In this document: positions 16,438 through 24,427 of the stretch, piece by piece
How positions within the stretch are numbered: position 1 is the stretch's first letter
Layout: the number at the start of each line of letters is the position of its first letter
DNA from: Haloferax namakaokahaiae
GTDB lineage: Archaea > Halobacteriota > Halobacteria > Halobacteriales > Haloferacaceae
Length of the DNA: 64,000 nt
Direction of reading: 5' to 3'
Assembly: GCF_042663225.1 (NCBI RefSeq)
Contig: NZ_JBHTAA010000001.1
Coordinates: 992,001 to 1,056,000 of the forward strand
Translations under genes and position numbers: made by a program
The notes under the pieces: model-generated
Seen by the model: the letters and a program-made list of their open reading frames with translations, nothing else
What the model was told of the DNA's origin: nothing
Databases searched by the model: none

Positions 16438-17234
16438 TTGTCGGTGGCGAGTTCGTCGGCGCGGAGGTCCTCGCTCGCTTCGCGGACTTCGCGCATCACG
16501 CTCGAAATCCGTTCTTCTGCTTCTAACTCTTCTTCGACCGAGAGGTCTACGCCTTCGACTTCGAGCAGGAACTTCGCAATCTCGGTCACCTCGTACATCA
16601 TCTCGTCCAGTTCTTCGGCGGTGAAAAAGCCGGACATCGCGCCGTAGAGGAACGTCGCGCCCGACTTGCGCACCTTGTCGCGGAAGGCCGAGCGGGCTTG
16701 GTTGACCGCCTGCGGCGTGTAGGTGTCGGTCATGAAGGGGACGAGTTCGGGCAGGTTGTTCCCGATTTTCGTCATCTCGACGCCCGTCTCGGTTCGGAAG
16801 TCGGCACACAGGCGGGCGATGGCCCACTCGCGGGCGGTGACGTACGTTCGGTCCCGGAGGAAGTCGTTGACGCGGTCGTACTGCGCGCCATCGACCTTCT
16901 TGAATCGGGCGTACTTCTGCACGTCGTCGGGGACGCTCGGTTCGTCAGCGGTGTCGGTGTCGTCACCGTCTGAGTCGTCAGCGTCGGAGCTAGACTCGGC
17001 GGCCTCGGGTGCTTGGCCAACGGTGTCTCCATCCTCTAGCGCGTGTTCCTCGTCAGCGACCGCGTCGCCAACGCCGGACTCGACGGTCTCTACCGACTCC
17101 TCGGACTCGGCCGCATCGGCGGCGGCAGTCTCCTCAGCAGCAGACTCCACACCAGACTCGGCGTCAGCACTCGATTCCGCGTCTCCCTCGGGTTCGACAT
17201 CGTCGGTGTCGAACCGCTCGGCGTCGTCAGTCAT
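16434..17234 (-). CDS. Haloarchaeal conserved protein with acidic N-terminal tail (DUF5806-like)
   Basis: This 266-residue protein has an extremely acidic, Ala/Ser-rich disordered N-terminus (about 1-100, few basic residues) and a folded C-terminal domain of mostly helices from VQKYARFKKVDG to the end. The folded part contains REWAIARLCADFRTETG and NLPELVPFMTDTYTPQAV. It looks like a halobacterial conserved family (DUF5806 from memory). Neighbours do not point to a job. The tail is typical of low-complexity haloarchaeal linkers. Confidence 0.65.
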   Translation of the reverse strand: MTDDAERFDTDDVEPEGDAESSADAESGVESAAEETAAADAAESEESVETVESGVGDAVADEEHALEDGDTVGQAPEAAESSSDADDSDGDDTDTADEPSVPDDVQKYARFKKVDGAQYDRVNDFLRDRTYVTAREWAIARLCADFRTETGVEMTKIGNNLPELVPFMTDTYTPQAVNQARSAFRDKVRKSGATFLYGAMSGFFTAEELDEMMYEVTEIAKFLLEVEGVDLSVEEELEAEERISSVMREVREASEDLRADELATDN

Positions 17235-17334
17235 TACCGCGGGCTACCGCCCCACGGCCGAAAAGCGTTCCGCGTGGGTGTCGGCGGGAGATTTCGGGCA
17301 AGGGTTTTCTAACGGGACCACGACAATGGCACTC

Positions 17335-17703
17335 ATGAAGGTACTGCTCGGAATCGGTGGTAGTGACGATTCCATCCGGGCACTCGAAGAGACCGCAGCA
17401 CGCGCGGCGAAAGCAGGCGACGACCTCAGCATCGCAATCGTCGATAACCCCGCCGCCGAGCGCTCGAAAGAATACATCGAACAGACCGTCAGCGAGGTGC
17501 TCTCGGAGACGGGCATCGACGCCCGAATCGTCCACCTCGAGGGCGACCCGGGGAGCGAACTCGTCGATATGGCCGAGAGCGAGGGCTACGACCAACTCGT
17601 CCTCGGCGGCGGGCAGACGAGTCCGATGGGCAAGATACAGATCGGCGGCATCGCGGAGTTCGTCCTCCTCAACTCCCACATCACGGTCACCTTAGTCCGA
17701 TGA
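17335..17703 (+). CDS. Universal stress protein family, small
   Basis: This 122-residue UspA-fold protein starts MKVLLGIGGSDDS and has the C-terminal segment LGGGQTSPMGKIQIGGIAEFVL, corresponding to the ATP-loop G-x2-G-x9-G pattern, but the Ser/Thr after the last Gly is missing. An ATG at 17326 would add three residues. Its stop overlaps the start of the acetyltransferase gene (ATGA), so the two genes are likely translated together. Usp proteins act as small nucleotide-binding dimers in stress survival. Confidence 0.82.
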   Translation: MKVLLGIGGSDDSIRALEETAARAAKAGDDLSIAIVDNPAAERSKEYIEQTVSEVLSETGIDARIVHLEGDPGSELVDMAESEGYDQLVLGGGQTSPMGKIQIGGIAEFVLLNSHITVTLVR

Positions 17704-18239
17704 GCACGCGCATCTACCCCGACGACATCGCCTCACCGTTCGACCCTCCACCACAGTCGTTTACCGACCGTGAAGACCGAACTATCGAACTTCGCGCCTA
17801 CGACGGCGACGACGAGGAGTTCGAACGGCTGGTCTCGATGTACGACAGTTTCGACCCGGCCGACCGCGCACAGGGCATCCCACCGGGGCGTGAAGACCGC
17901 ATCCGCGAGTGGCTCGACAACATCCTCGGCGGAGACTGTCTGAACGTCATCGCGTGGGACGGCGACGAAGTCGCGGGCCACGCCACGCTCGTTCCCGACG
18001 GCGACGCCTACGAACTCGCCATCTTCGTCCACCAGACCTATCAGCGCGCGGGCATCGGCACGAAACTCATCAAAGCACTCCTCGGCCACGGGCGCGAGAA
18101 CGACGTGGAGAAGGTGTGGCTCACCGTCGAGCGCTGGAACCGCGCCGCCGTCGGTCTCTACAAGAGCGTCGGCTTCGAGACCAGCGACTCCGAGAGCTTC
18201 GAACTGGAGATGACGATTCGGCTCACCGAGGGGACCTAA
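17700..18239 (+). CDS. GNAT-family N-acetyltransferase
   Basis: This 179-residue protein is a GCN5-related acetyltransferase that uses acetyl-CoA; the acceptor is unknown. The CoA-binding motif A is VHQTYQRAGIGTKLIKALL, with the Q-x2-G-x-G core, followed by the VERWNRAAVGLYKSVGFE segment (motif B). The ATG overlaps the stop of the Usp gene by 4 bases. Together with the three Usp genes around it, this suggests a stress-related group, though that is inference. Confidence 0.9.
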   Translation: MSTRIYPDDIASPFDPPPQSFTDREDRTIELRAYDGDDEEFERLVSMYDSFDPADRAQGIPPGREDRIREWLDNILGGDCLNVIAWDGDEVAGHATLVPDGDAYELAIFVHQTYQRAGIGTKLIKALLGHGRENDVEKVWLTVERWNRAAVGLYKSVGFETSDSESFELEMTIRLTEGT

Positions 18240-18691
18240 ACGGAGAGTACCGGCTGGCTGGCGTACAAGAGCACGTACTCGGCGGCTTTGGCGAGAATCT
18301 CGCCGGGGTCGCTCGTGACGGGTTCGCGCGGGACGACGATGAAGTCCGAGGCTAGCTCTTCGGCCGTATCGAGGACGACGCTCCCCGGGTGGAGGAGTTT
18401 GCTCGTCGTCGAGAAGCCGTAGGCGACCGAGGTGGTCATCGAGACGCCCGCCTCGTCTGCGATTTCGGTGACCGTGTCGGTGACGACTTTCCCTTCTGCG
18501 GCGACCGCATCTTCGTCCACGACACCCTGGTCGATTGCGCGGACGACGTCCTCGCTGAGGACGTGAACGGCGTGGACTCTGGCCCCGTACTCGGCGGCGA
18601 TAGCGACCGCGTACTCGGCCGCGCGGGTCGCTTCGTCGCTCTGATCGACCGGGACGAGAATCAGGTCGAGCGAAAGCGGGCGTGCTGACAT
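18236..18691 (-). CDS. Universal stress protein family, no clear ATP loop
   Basis: This 151-residue protein has the Usp N-terminal strand LDLILVPVDQSDEATRAAEYA, but the C-terminal nucleotide loop is degenerate (IVVPREPVTSDPGEILAKAAE). It may therefore belong to the non-ATP-binding subclass. The ATG at 18689-18691 gives the family length; longer in-frame starts run into the divergent Usp gene. It converges on and overlaps the acetyltransferase stop by 4 bases. Confidence 0.8.
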   Translation of the reverse strand: MSARPLSLDLILVPVDQSDEATRAAEYAVAIAAEYGARVHAVHVLSEDVVRAIDQGVVDEDAVAAEGKVVTDTVTEIADEAGVSMTTSVAYGFSTTSKLLHPGSVVLDTAEELASDFIVVPREPVTSDPGEILAKAAEYVLLYASQPVLSV

Positions 18692-18790
18692 AACCCCACG
18701 TCGGTCGGGCGACGACAAAAAATCTCCCCCACGGGGCGGATGTCTTCCCACCGGGCGGGTTTTATACCGCCGCGAGGAGAAGACGCGAGC

Positions 18791-19252
18791 ATGTTCGACA
18801 CCATCGTCATCGCCACCGATGGTTCGGCGAGCGTCCGCCGGGCAGTCACGGTCGCACTCGACCTCGCCGAACGGTTCGATGCCGACGTTCACGCGCTCTA
18901 CGTCATCGACGCCGGAGACGTGGAGACCGCGCCGGAACGCCTCCGAAGCGAGATGCGCGAGGCGCTGACCGAACGCGGCGAGGAAGCGCTCGCCGACGTG
19001 CGGGCAGAAACCGAGCGCAACGTGACCATCGCCGTCCGCGAAGGGCGACCCGCCGCGGAAATCTCCACCTACGCCCGCGAAGTCGATTCTGACGTGGTCG
19101 CCATGGGAACCCGCGGCCGCCACGGCGAGAACCGATTCCTCATCGGCAGTGTCGCAGAACGCGTGGTCAGGACGTGCCCGGTGCCGGTACTGACGGTGCG
19201 CCAACTCGAATCGGGAACGACGGACCCGCTGCTGGGCGACGAGTCGGCCTAA
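18791..19252 (+). CDS. Universal stress protein with canonical ATP-binding loop
   Basis: This 153-residue UspA-fold protein begins MFDTIVIATDGSASVRRAV and has a textbook nucleotide loop, GTRGRHGENRFLIGSVAERV (G-x2-G-x9-G-S). It should bind ATP as a dimer. The ATG at 18791 follows an AT-containing promoter (TTTTATA at about 18760) by about 25 bases, which fits a leaderless or short-leader transcript. It is divergent from the Usp gene at 18236-18691. Confidence 0.88.
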   Translation: MFDTIVIATDGSASVRRAVTVALDLAERFDADVHALYVIDAGDVETAPERLRSEMREALTERGEEALADVRAETERNVTIAVREGRPAAEISTYAREVDSDVVAMGTRGRHGENRFLIGSVAERVVRTCPVPVLTVRQLESGTTDPLLGDESA

Positions 19253-19327
19253 CGGGGCGAACCGAGCGCGACTCGCCGAGCGCGTCGAATCGGGGGAAGT
19301 TTTCCCCATCGCGCGCAACCTGACGAT

Positions 19328-20551
19328 ATGGAAGACGAACTCATCGACAGTTCCCGGCTCTCGCTCCCGCGGAAGTCTGTCTTGCCGGGTGCTGGATTTT
19401 TCTACCCCGACTCGTTCGACGAAGCACGCGCCGAAGAGCGTGCGAAAGCCAAACTCGAATCCGCCGAAGTCGCCGTCGTCACCGACACGGACGCCGACGG
19501 ACTCGGGTGTGTCGCGCTCCTCCGCGAGATGTACGACGCCGCCCTCGACGTGGCCGAGTTCGAGGAACGAATCGCCGAGCGACTGGCCGACGACGACGAA
19601 GAAGAAGAGGAAGAAGCCGAAATCGAGGACGAGGAAGAAGAGCGTCCCCAGTCACCCGTCGCACTCGTCGGGTCGAGTCCCTACTCGCTCGAAGACGACC
19701 TGCTTCGGGTCGCCGAGTACGCCCCCGAAGGCATCGACGTGTACGTCTGCGACCTCTGCCCTGACAAGTACGAGTACGTCGAAGAAGAACTCGAGGCGCT
19801 CGCCGAGATGGCCGGTGAGATTCACTGGTACGACCACCATCAGTGGAAACCGGAAGTCGCCGAAGCGGTCCGAGACGCGGGCGTTGACCTCGTCGTCGGC
19901 GAATCGGACGAAGAGTGTTCGACCGACGTAACCCTCCGCGAGTTGGACTACGAGTTCGACGACCACTTCACCGAACTCGCGGCCGTGACCCGCGACCACG
20001 ACCTGTGGCTGAACGAGGACCCGCGAAGTAAGGACCTCGCGGATTACGCCTACTGGACCTCGAAAGAGGAGTACGTCGCCGTCGTCGGCACCTACGGCGC
20101 TGACCTCCCGGACATCGTCGAGGCGTACATCGCCGAGCGACGAATCGAGAAAGAGGCACTCATCGAGGCAGCCGTGAGTCGCGCCGACTTCAAGTCCATC
20201 GGCGAGTGGACCGTCGGCATCACCTACGGCCGCTGTTCGCAGAACGAAGTCGCCGACGCGCTTCGAGAGGAGGGTGCCGACGCCGCAGTCATCGTCAAAC
20301 CCGCCGGGAGCGCCAGCATCCGCGGCTCGGAGGACTTCGAACGCTGTCACGAAGTCGCGGACCTCGTCAACGGTGGCGGCCACCCGAAAGCCGCTGGCTG
20401 TAAGCCCGATATCTACGACGACATGCTCGACTACGCCCACCACTGGACGACGGAGGGCGCGACGACAAAGCGCGTCATCCTCAACGCGTTCGAGCGTGTC
20501 GCCGAGACGCCGGCCGAGGACGACGACGAAGGACTCGATACAGAGTTATAG
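19328..20551 (+). CDS. DHH-family phosphoesterase
   Basis: This 407-residue protein belongs to the RecJ/DHH superfamily of metal-dependent phosphoesterases. It shows TDTDADGLG (motif I), WYDHHQW (the DHH motif), TRDHDLWL, and GGGHPKAAGCK in the DHHA1 domain. An acidic Glu/Asp-rich insertion (about 88-105) sits between the first two motifs, typical of haloarchaea. Likely substrates are single-stranded nucleic acid, short oligonucleotides or a cyclic dinucleotide product; the sequence does not decide. It stands alone and converges on the 20554-20976 gene. Confidence 0.88.
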   Translation: MEDELIDSSRLSLPRKSVLPGAGFFYPDSFDEARAEERAKAKLESAEVAVVTDTDADGLGCVALLREMYDAALDVAEFEERIAERLADDDEEEEEEAEIEDEEEERPQSPVALVGSSPYSLEDDLLRVAEYAPEGIDVYVCDLCPDKYEYVEEELEALAEMAGEIHWYDHHQWKPEVAEAVRDAGVDLVVGESDEECSTDVTLRELDYEFDDHFTELAAVTRDHDLWLNEDPRSKDLADYAYWTSKEEYVAVVGTYGADLPDIVEAYIAERRIEKEALIEAAVSRADFKSIGEWTVGITYGRCSQNEVADALREEGADAAVIVKPAGSASIRGSEDFERCHEVADLVNGGGHPKAAGCKPDIYDDMLDYAHHWTTEGATTKRVILNAFERVAETPAEDDDEGLDTEL

Positions 20552-20553
20552 AA

Positions 20554-20976
20554 CTATTCGACGACCCAGCGCTCGGAGTACGCCGTCCCGCAGGTACACT
20601 TGGCGTAGGCGTGAATCACGTCGCCGTCTTCGTACAGGCCGCCGACACCTTCGTTCTGCTCTTCTGCGAACGAGAAGATGAACTTCACTTCGTGGTTCTC
20701 GTCGGGTTGGGCGTCGGGGCAGACACCGCCGCCGAGGTTTCGGTCGATTTCGCTCTTTTCACCCATCGCGCTCTGTGCGAACTTCATCGCGTCCATGCCC
20801 GTTCCGGCGGCGAACGCGCGGCGGCCCTCGTCGCCCGGAACGACGAGCACGTAGCCGTTCTCGACGGCCTCGCCCATGTTCGGGAGTTTGCCCTGACTGT
20901 CGAGATACTCCTTGGTCAAGTAGAGTGCGACGTCGTCGAGTCGCTCGCCCGCGAGGAATTCCTCCAGCTTGCTCAT
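20554..20976 (-). CDS. Haloarchaeal conserved small protein (DUF5807-like)
   Basis: This 140-residue acidic protein has three cysteines in GGGVCPDAQP and AKCTCGTAY near the C-terminus, which might bind a metal. The N-terminus is helical (LEEFLAGERLDDVALYLTKEYL). I recall a halobacterial family (DUF5807) of this size, but the assignment is from memory. Function unknown. It is downstream of the DUF4010 gene on the same strand with 72 bases between them. Confidence 0.65.
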   Translation of the reverse strand: MSKLEEFLAGERLDDVALYLTKEYLDSQGKLPNMGEAVENGYVLVVPGDEGRRAFAAGTGMDAMKFAQSAMGEKSEIDRNLGGGVCPDAQPDENHEVKFIFSFAEEQNEGVGGLYEDGDVIHAYAKCTCGTAYSERWVVE

Positions 20977-21048
20977 ACACCGGTGTGGGGTTTCACGGCG
21001 TAAAAACGGCGGGTTTCTGGGCCGAACCGTCGGCCGACTGCACCGAAC

Positions 21049-22299
21049 TCAGAGGAGAAAGAGCAGTACACCGCTGAGTGTGCCGACGACGATGAGGGCG
21101 GCACTGACTCGCGCGACTGGCCTGAGCAGTGCGCGATTGATGCTCGCCGCGAGGACGATTTTCACGATGATGCTCGCCGTCGTCCCGGCGAGGACGCTCG
21201 CCGCCGCGACGTCCGCGGATATCTTCCCGGCGAGATACAGCGTCACCGCGGTCGTCGTCGTCGAACCGCTGGAGACCAACCCGCCCAAAAAGCTCGTCGT
21301 AATCAGCCCCGCCGTGCCGAATAGCTCCTGTGCGCCCGTCGAGACGACGAGGATGACGAGGAAGAGACCGCCGAATGTGAGGGCGTTCGACAGACTGAAC
21401 GGCGAGTCGAAGTCGAGGTGGAGTTCCACGTCCCAATCGGTGAGAGTAACCGCCAGCACGATTCCGGCGAGGGCGATAGCCCCCAGCGGGACACCCACTT
21501 CCGGAACGACTGCAGGGGTGAACAGCGCGACGAGGAACAGGTTCCGAACCGCCATCGCGGCGTCGGCTAACAACACCGCGCCCACGGAGAGCGACAGGAG
21601 ACCGTCGTTCCGTTCTGCGCGGTTGGCAATCTCGCCGATGACGGCCGTCGAGTTGACCAACCCGCCGAAAAAGCCCGTGATTGCCAGTCCCTTCGTCCCG
21701 TATCGTTGGCTGATGATGTAGTTGACAAAGCCGAGTCCGCTGACGGCGACGACGAGCAACCAGACGAGCTGCGGTTGGATGGCGTTCCACGGGCCGAGTG
21801 GCTCCGAGGGGAGCAACGGGTAGACGACGAACGCCAAGATTGCGAACTCGGCGGCGCTCTTGACCTCCTCTTTCGACAGTCCGTAGGCGAACTGGTGGAG
21901 TTCTCGCTTCAACACGAGTAGCATCGAAGAGAGGATGACCAACACGACCGCTTCGAGGATGAACTCGGCGGCGACCATGACGCCCGCGCTGAAGGCGATG
22001 AACAACGACGCCGACGTGGTGAGCGAGAGATTTCGTGACTCCTCATCGTCGAGCAACCCCTCAGCGCCGATGAGGGCCGACAGGAGGATGACGAACAGGC
22101 CGCCCAACGCGAGTACGATTTCGCTCTCGACGGTCATCGAAATCGCGCCGATGAGACTCACCAGTGCGAACGTTCGAACCCCGGCTGGCTTGTGCGACCA
22201 CTCGCGTTCGAGACCGAGATACATGCCGAGTGCGGCCGCGATGAACAGGTGGGTAATCCGCGGGCTAATCGGGAGCGTGGTGACGTCGATTTGCATCAT
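21049..22299 (-). CDS. MgtC/SapB and DUF4010 family membrane protein
   Basis: This 416-residue membrane protein has about 12 hydrophobic helices. The N-terminal third carries the MgtC signature: ALGMYLGLEREWSHKPAGVRTFALVSLIG. The rest is a DUF4010-type repeat with YGTKGLAITGFFGGLVNSTAVIG and the similar LITTSFLGGLVSSGSTTTTAV. These internal repeats suggest a duplicated transport-like unit. The protein probably affects magnesium or other ion homeostasis. Two adjacent ATGs at 22299 and 22296 are better starts than the one at 22344, which adds a polar stretch. The mechanism is not known. Confidence 0.82.
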   Translation of the reverse strand: MMQIDVTTLPISPRITHLFIAAALGMYLGLEREWSHKPAGVRTFALVSLIGAISMTVESEIVLALGGLFVILLSALIGAEGLLDDEESRNLSLTTSASLFIAFSAGVMVAAEFILEAVVLVILSSMLLVLKRELHQFAYGLSKEEVKSAAEFAILAFVVYPLLPSEPLGPWNAIQPQLVWLLVVAVSGLGFVNYIISQRYGTKGLAITGFFGGLVNSTAVIGEIANRAERNDGLLSLSVGAVLLADAAMAVRNLFLVALFTPAVVPEVGVPLGAIALAGIVLAVTLTDWDVELHLDFDSPFSLSNALTFGGLFLVILVVSTGAQELFGTAGLITTSFLGGLVSSGSTTTTAVTLYLAGKISADVAAASVLAGTTASIIVKIVLAASINRALLRPVARVSAALIVVGTLSGVLLFLL

Positions 22300-22476
22300 C
22301 GACGAACCATCTCCGGCGTTCGAACCCACACGGACGAAGTCCACTTCTGTACGCCACCCATCAACCTCCCTAAGCTATCCACTCGAACACACTTAACGCC
22401 ACGTAGACGAGAGACGATCAACGGGTGTGAGCCGAGCAACGCCGGACGTACGCGAGCGTGCGGACCTGAGCCGGCC

Positions 22477-22914
22477 TTACTCGTCCGAGCGGCCGAACTT
22501 CTCTGCGATATCGGCGAGCGAACTGTTCGGGCGCTTGGTGATTCGATAGACGGTTCGCACGCCGGGGACGCGCAGACCGAACTGATAGCCGCCGTCGAGT
22601 TCGTCGAGTTCGACGGCCTCGCCCGCACCGCGGTCGTTGTCTCGACACCACTCGACGAGACGGTTCTCGCCGTCACCGGGCACGCGAGCGAGGCGCTTGT
22701 TGTCGTAGGCTCCGCGAATCACGAGACCGGAAGCGTCCGACGAGACGCGGGCGTGGTACGCCGTTCCGTCGAGGTGGAGGCGGACGAAATCACCGTCGGC
22801 GGCCGAGACGCCGTCGGGAAGGCGCAAGCAGGGGCGACGAGTGCCGCCGCTGCGGGCGAGTTTCGCGCGGAACGTCTGGACTGACGGGTGGTCGGAGGGG
22901 AGTCGTTCGGGCAC
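22477..22914 (-). CDS. Conserved haloarchaeal protein (DUF7112-like), S6e neighbour
   Basis: This 145-residue soluble protein has a beta-rich middle (FVRLHLDGTAYHARVSSDA) and a helical C-terminus (TKRPNSSLADIAEKFGR). I do not recognise a catalytic motif; haloarchaea encode similar proteins of this length (DUF7112 from memory). It starts 20 bases after the S6e stop on the same strand, so it may be co-transcribed with the ribosomal protein and linked to translation, which is inference. Confidence 0.6.
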   Translation of the reverse strand: MPERLPSDHPSVQTFRAKLARSGGTRRPCLRLPDGVSAADGDFVRLHLDGTAYHARVSSDASGLVIRGAYDNKRLARVPGDGENRLVEWCRDNDRGAGEAVELDELDGGYQFGLRVPGVRTVYRITKRPNSSLADIAEKFGRSDE

Positions 22915-22934
22915 GGAAAGAGAATAAAGGTTAG

Positions 22935-23339
22935 TTACTCTTCGTCGGCTTCGTCGTCGTCGCCAGCGAGGGCGTCGGCGACACTGCCGTCACCGGAGAC
23001 GACTTTCGCGTTGATCTGGACGGTCTCCTCGTTGATTTCGCGGCCGCGGACGGTGACGCGCTTTCGCTCGCCCGGTCGGGACTCCTTGAACCCGATATCG
23101 ACGTCCTTGGCGAGGATTTCCTTGAGGTTGCCGCCGGGGACCTTGGGGTGCATCGGACGGCCCGCCTTGTCCGAGCCACCGGTCAGTTCGAGCGTGAAGC
23201 CGTCGAGACCGACTGCGCCGCCGTCAACTTCGTCGCCGAGGTCACGGCCGAGGAATCGGTTTGCGTCCTGTCCTTCAACGTCGAATTGGTGGGAGTCGCC
23301 AGCTTCGGGGTCAGCGACGACGACCATGAATTCTGCCAT
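22935..23339 (-). CDS. rps6e: Small ribosomal subunit protein eS6 (S6e)
   Basis: This 134-residue protein of the archaeal 30S subunit matches S6e: VVVADPEAGDSHQFDVEG, LDGFTLELTGGSDKAGRPMHP and GERKRVTVRGREI in order. The C-terminus ends in an acidic haloarchaeal tail. The gene is divergent from a small zinc-ribbon gene, and the 153-base gap should hold both promoters. AT-rich stretches lie at 23356-23380 and 23448-23470. Confidence 0.93.
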   Translation of the reverse strand: MAEFMVVVADPEAGDSHQFDVEGQDANRFLGRDLGDEVDGGAVGLDGFTLELTGGSDKAGRPMHPKVPGGNLKEILAKDVDIGFKESRPGERKRVTVRGREINEETVQINAKVVSGDGSVADALAGDDDEADEE

Positions 23340-23492
23340 GCGCGGATGAAAACGGTCGCAGATAAAAAGTACGTCGAAAACAGGTCTTGAGTCTGGGTGG
23401 CCGGATGTGGCCTGAGATGCCAGAATACCGGACTTTCACCCCTGAAATTGTATGTGTCAAAAGTTAACATATGGCAGTGCGTATCCCTTCGC

Positions 23493-23699
23493 ATGACAGT
23501 GGACACCACGAAGAAAGAAACGACAGAGTTGGTCGAAGCCGAGACCAGAGACCTGGTCGAACGACCGACCGAAGCGCTCGTCGAACGCGCCTGGTACGAG
23601 TGCGTCAAGTGTGGGTATCGCTCCGGGTACGGCGTCCACGAACGGCTCTGTCCACGGTGCGGGGGGACGTTGAAGAATATCGGCGTCGCTCAGGAGTGA
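23493..23699 (+). CDS. Rubrerythrin-like zinc ribbon small protein
   Basis: This 68-residue protein has a helical N-terminus rich in Thr/Glu and two CxxC knuckles: YECVKCGYRSGY and LCPRCGGTL. They should bind one zinc or iron, as in the ribbon domain of rubrerythrins. It is too short for a diiron domain. The ATG at 23493 was chosen because the frame upstream contains promoter sequence. Its stop abuts the stop of the convergent HiPIP-like gene. Confidence 0.8.
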   Translation: MTVDTTKKETTELVEAETRDLVERPTEALVERAWYECVKCGYRSGYGVHERLCPRCGGTLKNIGVAQE

Positions 23700-24239
23700 C
23701 TACATCTCGTAGACGATTTCGCTCCCGTTCTCGTCTCCTTCTGTTTCGCCTGTTCCCTCTGCCTCAGCTTCCTCGATAGACTCCCAGAGAGAACACCAGT
23801 CGTCGGCGGCGATGTAGCCTTCGACCTTCGCACACGCGCCAAACCCGTCTCCGTTCATATCGGGAATGAACTCCGCGCAGTTCTCGCAGCTACTCCCCTC
23901 GACGGAGAGACCTGCCTCGGCCGCCTCTGAGGCCTCTTGGAACTGCACGTCTGCTTTCGGAACTAACTCCTCGACGACTCGCGGTTCTCCCGCCTGCGAC
24001 CTCGCATCCTGATACACCGCGGGAACCGGTCCATACTCGAACTCTTCTTTCGAAACGCCCTCCGGTAGCTGTTCGTGGTCCGCCCCCTCCTCTTTTTGCT
24101 CTGTCGTGGTCGTCTCCGCCGTGGTCTCCGTCTCCTGTTCCCCTCCGTTTCCACCGCCCAAACACCCAGCGATGCCGACGACCGCTCCGCTTCCAGCCAG
24201 TTGCAGGAACCGTCGTCGTGTTTGCCCAACTCGTGCCAT
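23700..24239 (-). CDS. Tat-exported HiPIP-like iron-sulfur lipoprotein
   Basis: This 179-residue protein starts with a twin-arginine signal (TRRRFLQLAGSG) and a lipobox, GIAGC, with Cys26 as anchor, then a Thr/Glu-rich stalk. The mature domain has four cysteines, Cys118, Cys121, Cys136 and Cys149, in the spacing C-x2-C-x14-C-x12-C, with CAEFIPDMNGDGFGAC and DDWCSLW. This is the pattern of high-potential [4Fe-4S] proteins, which are folded with cofactor before Tat export. It may carry electrons at the outer face of the membrane. The assignment rests on the motif. Confidence 0.78.
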   Translation of the reverse strand: MARVGQTRRRFLQLAGSGAVVGIAGCLGGGNGGEQETETTAETTTTEQKEEGADHEQLPEGVSKEEFEYGPVPAVYQDARSQAGEPRVVEELVPKADVQFQEASEAAEAGLSVEGSSCENCAEFIPDMNGDGFGACAKVEGYIAADDWCSLWESIEEAEAEGTGETEGDENGSEIVYEM

Positions 24240-24331
24240 ACCATAACATACTGGAGCAGGTCAGATTGGTAGGCGGTGAGTTACTAAATCTGAAGAAGGA
24301 GGACCGACTCTACCGGGACTTCTCGAGCCCC

Positions 24332-24356
24332 TCTTCCCACCGGAACGTACCGTTCC
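24332..24356 (-). repeat. Duplicated 3' end of the M29 aminopeptidase gene
   Basis: Bases 24332-24354 match 24438-24460, the last codons of the neighbouring gene, at 22 of 23 positions. Read on the minus strand they would encode NGTFRWEEG, as in the NGTFRWEDGF end of the gene, then 6 more codons and a stop. The copy also contains the perfect palindrome GGAACG-TAC-CGTTCC (24342-24356), so it could now act as a terminator or operator. It may be a scar of a second gene copy. Confidence 0.7.
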
Positions 24357-24371
24357 ACTTCCACTTTTTCC

Positions 24372-24392
24372 GAGGTTCGCTCCGCTCACCTC
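24372..24392 (-). terminator. Possible terminator after M29 aminopeptidase gene
   Basis: A five-pair inverted repeat (GAGGT / ACCTC) with an 11-base loop lies 36 bases past the stop on the minus strand. A short A/T run flanks it. It is weak on its own, but with the palindrome at 24342-24356 it could end the transcript. Confidence 0.35.
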
Positions 24393-24427
24393 GCAAAACC
24401 TGGAGGAAAAAAGAGAGTGAGGTTCCG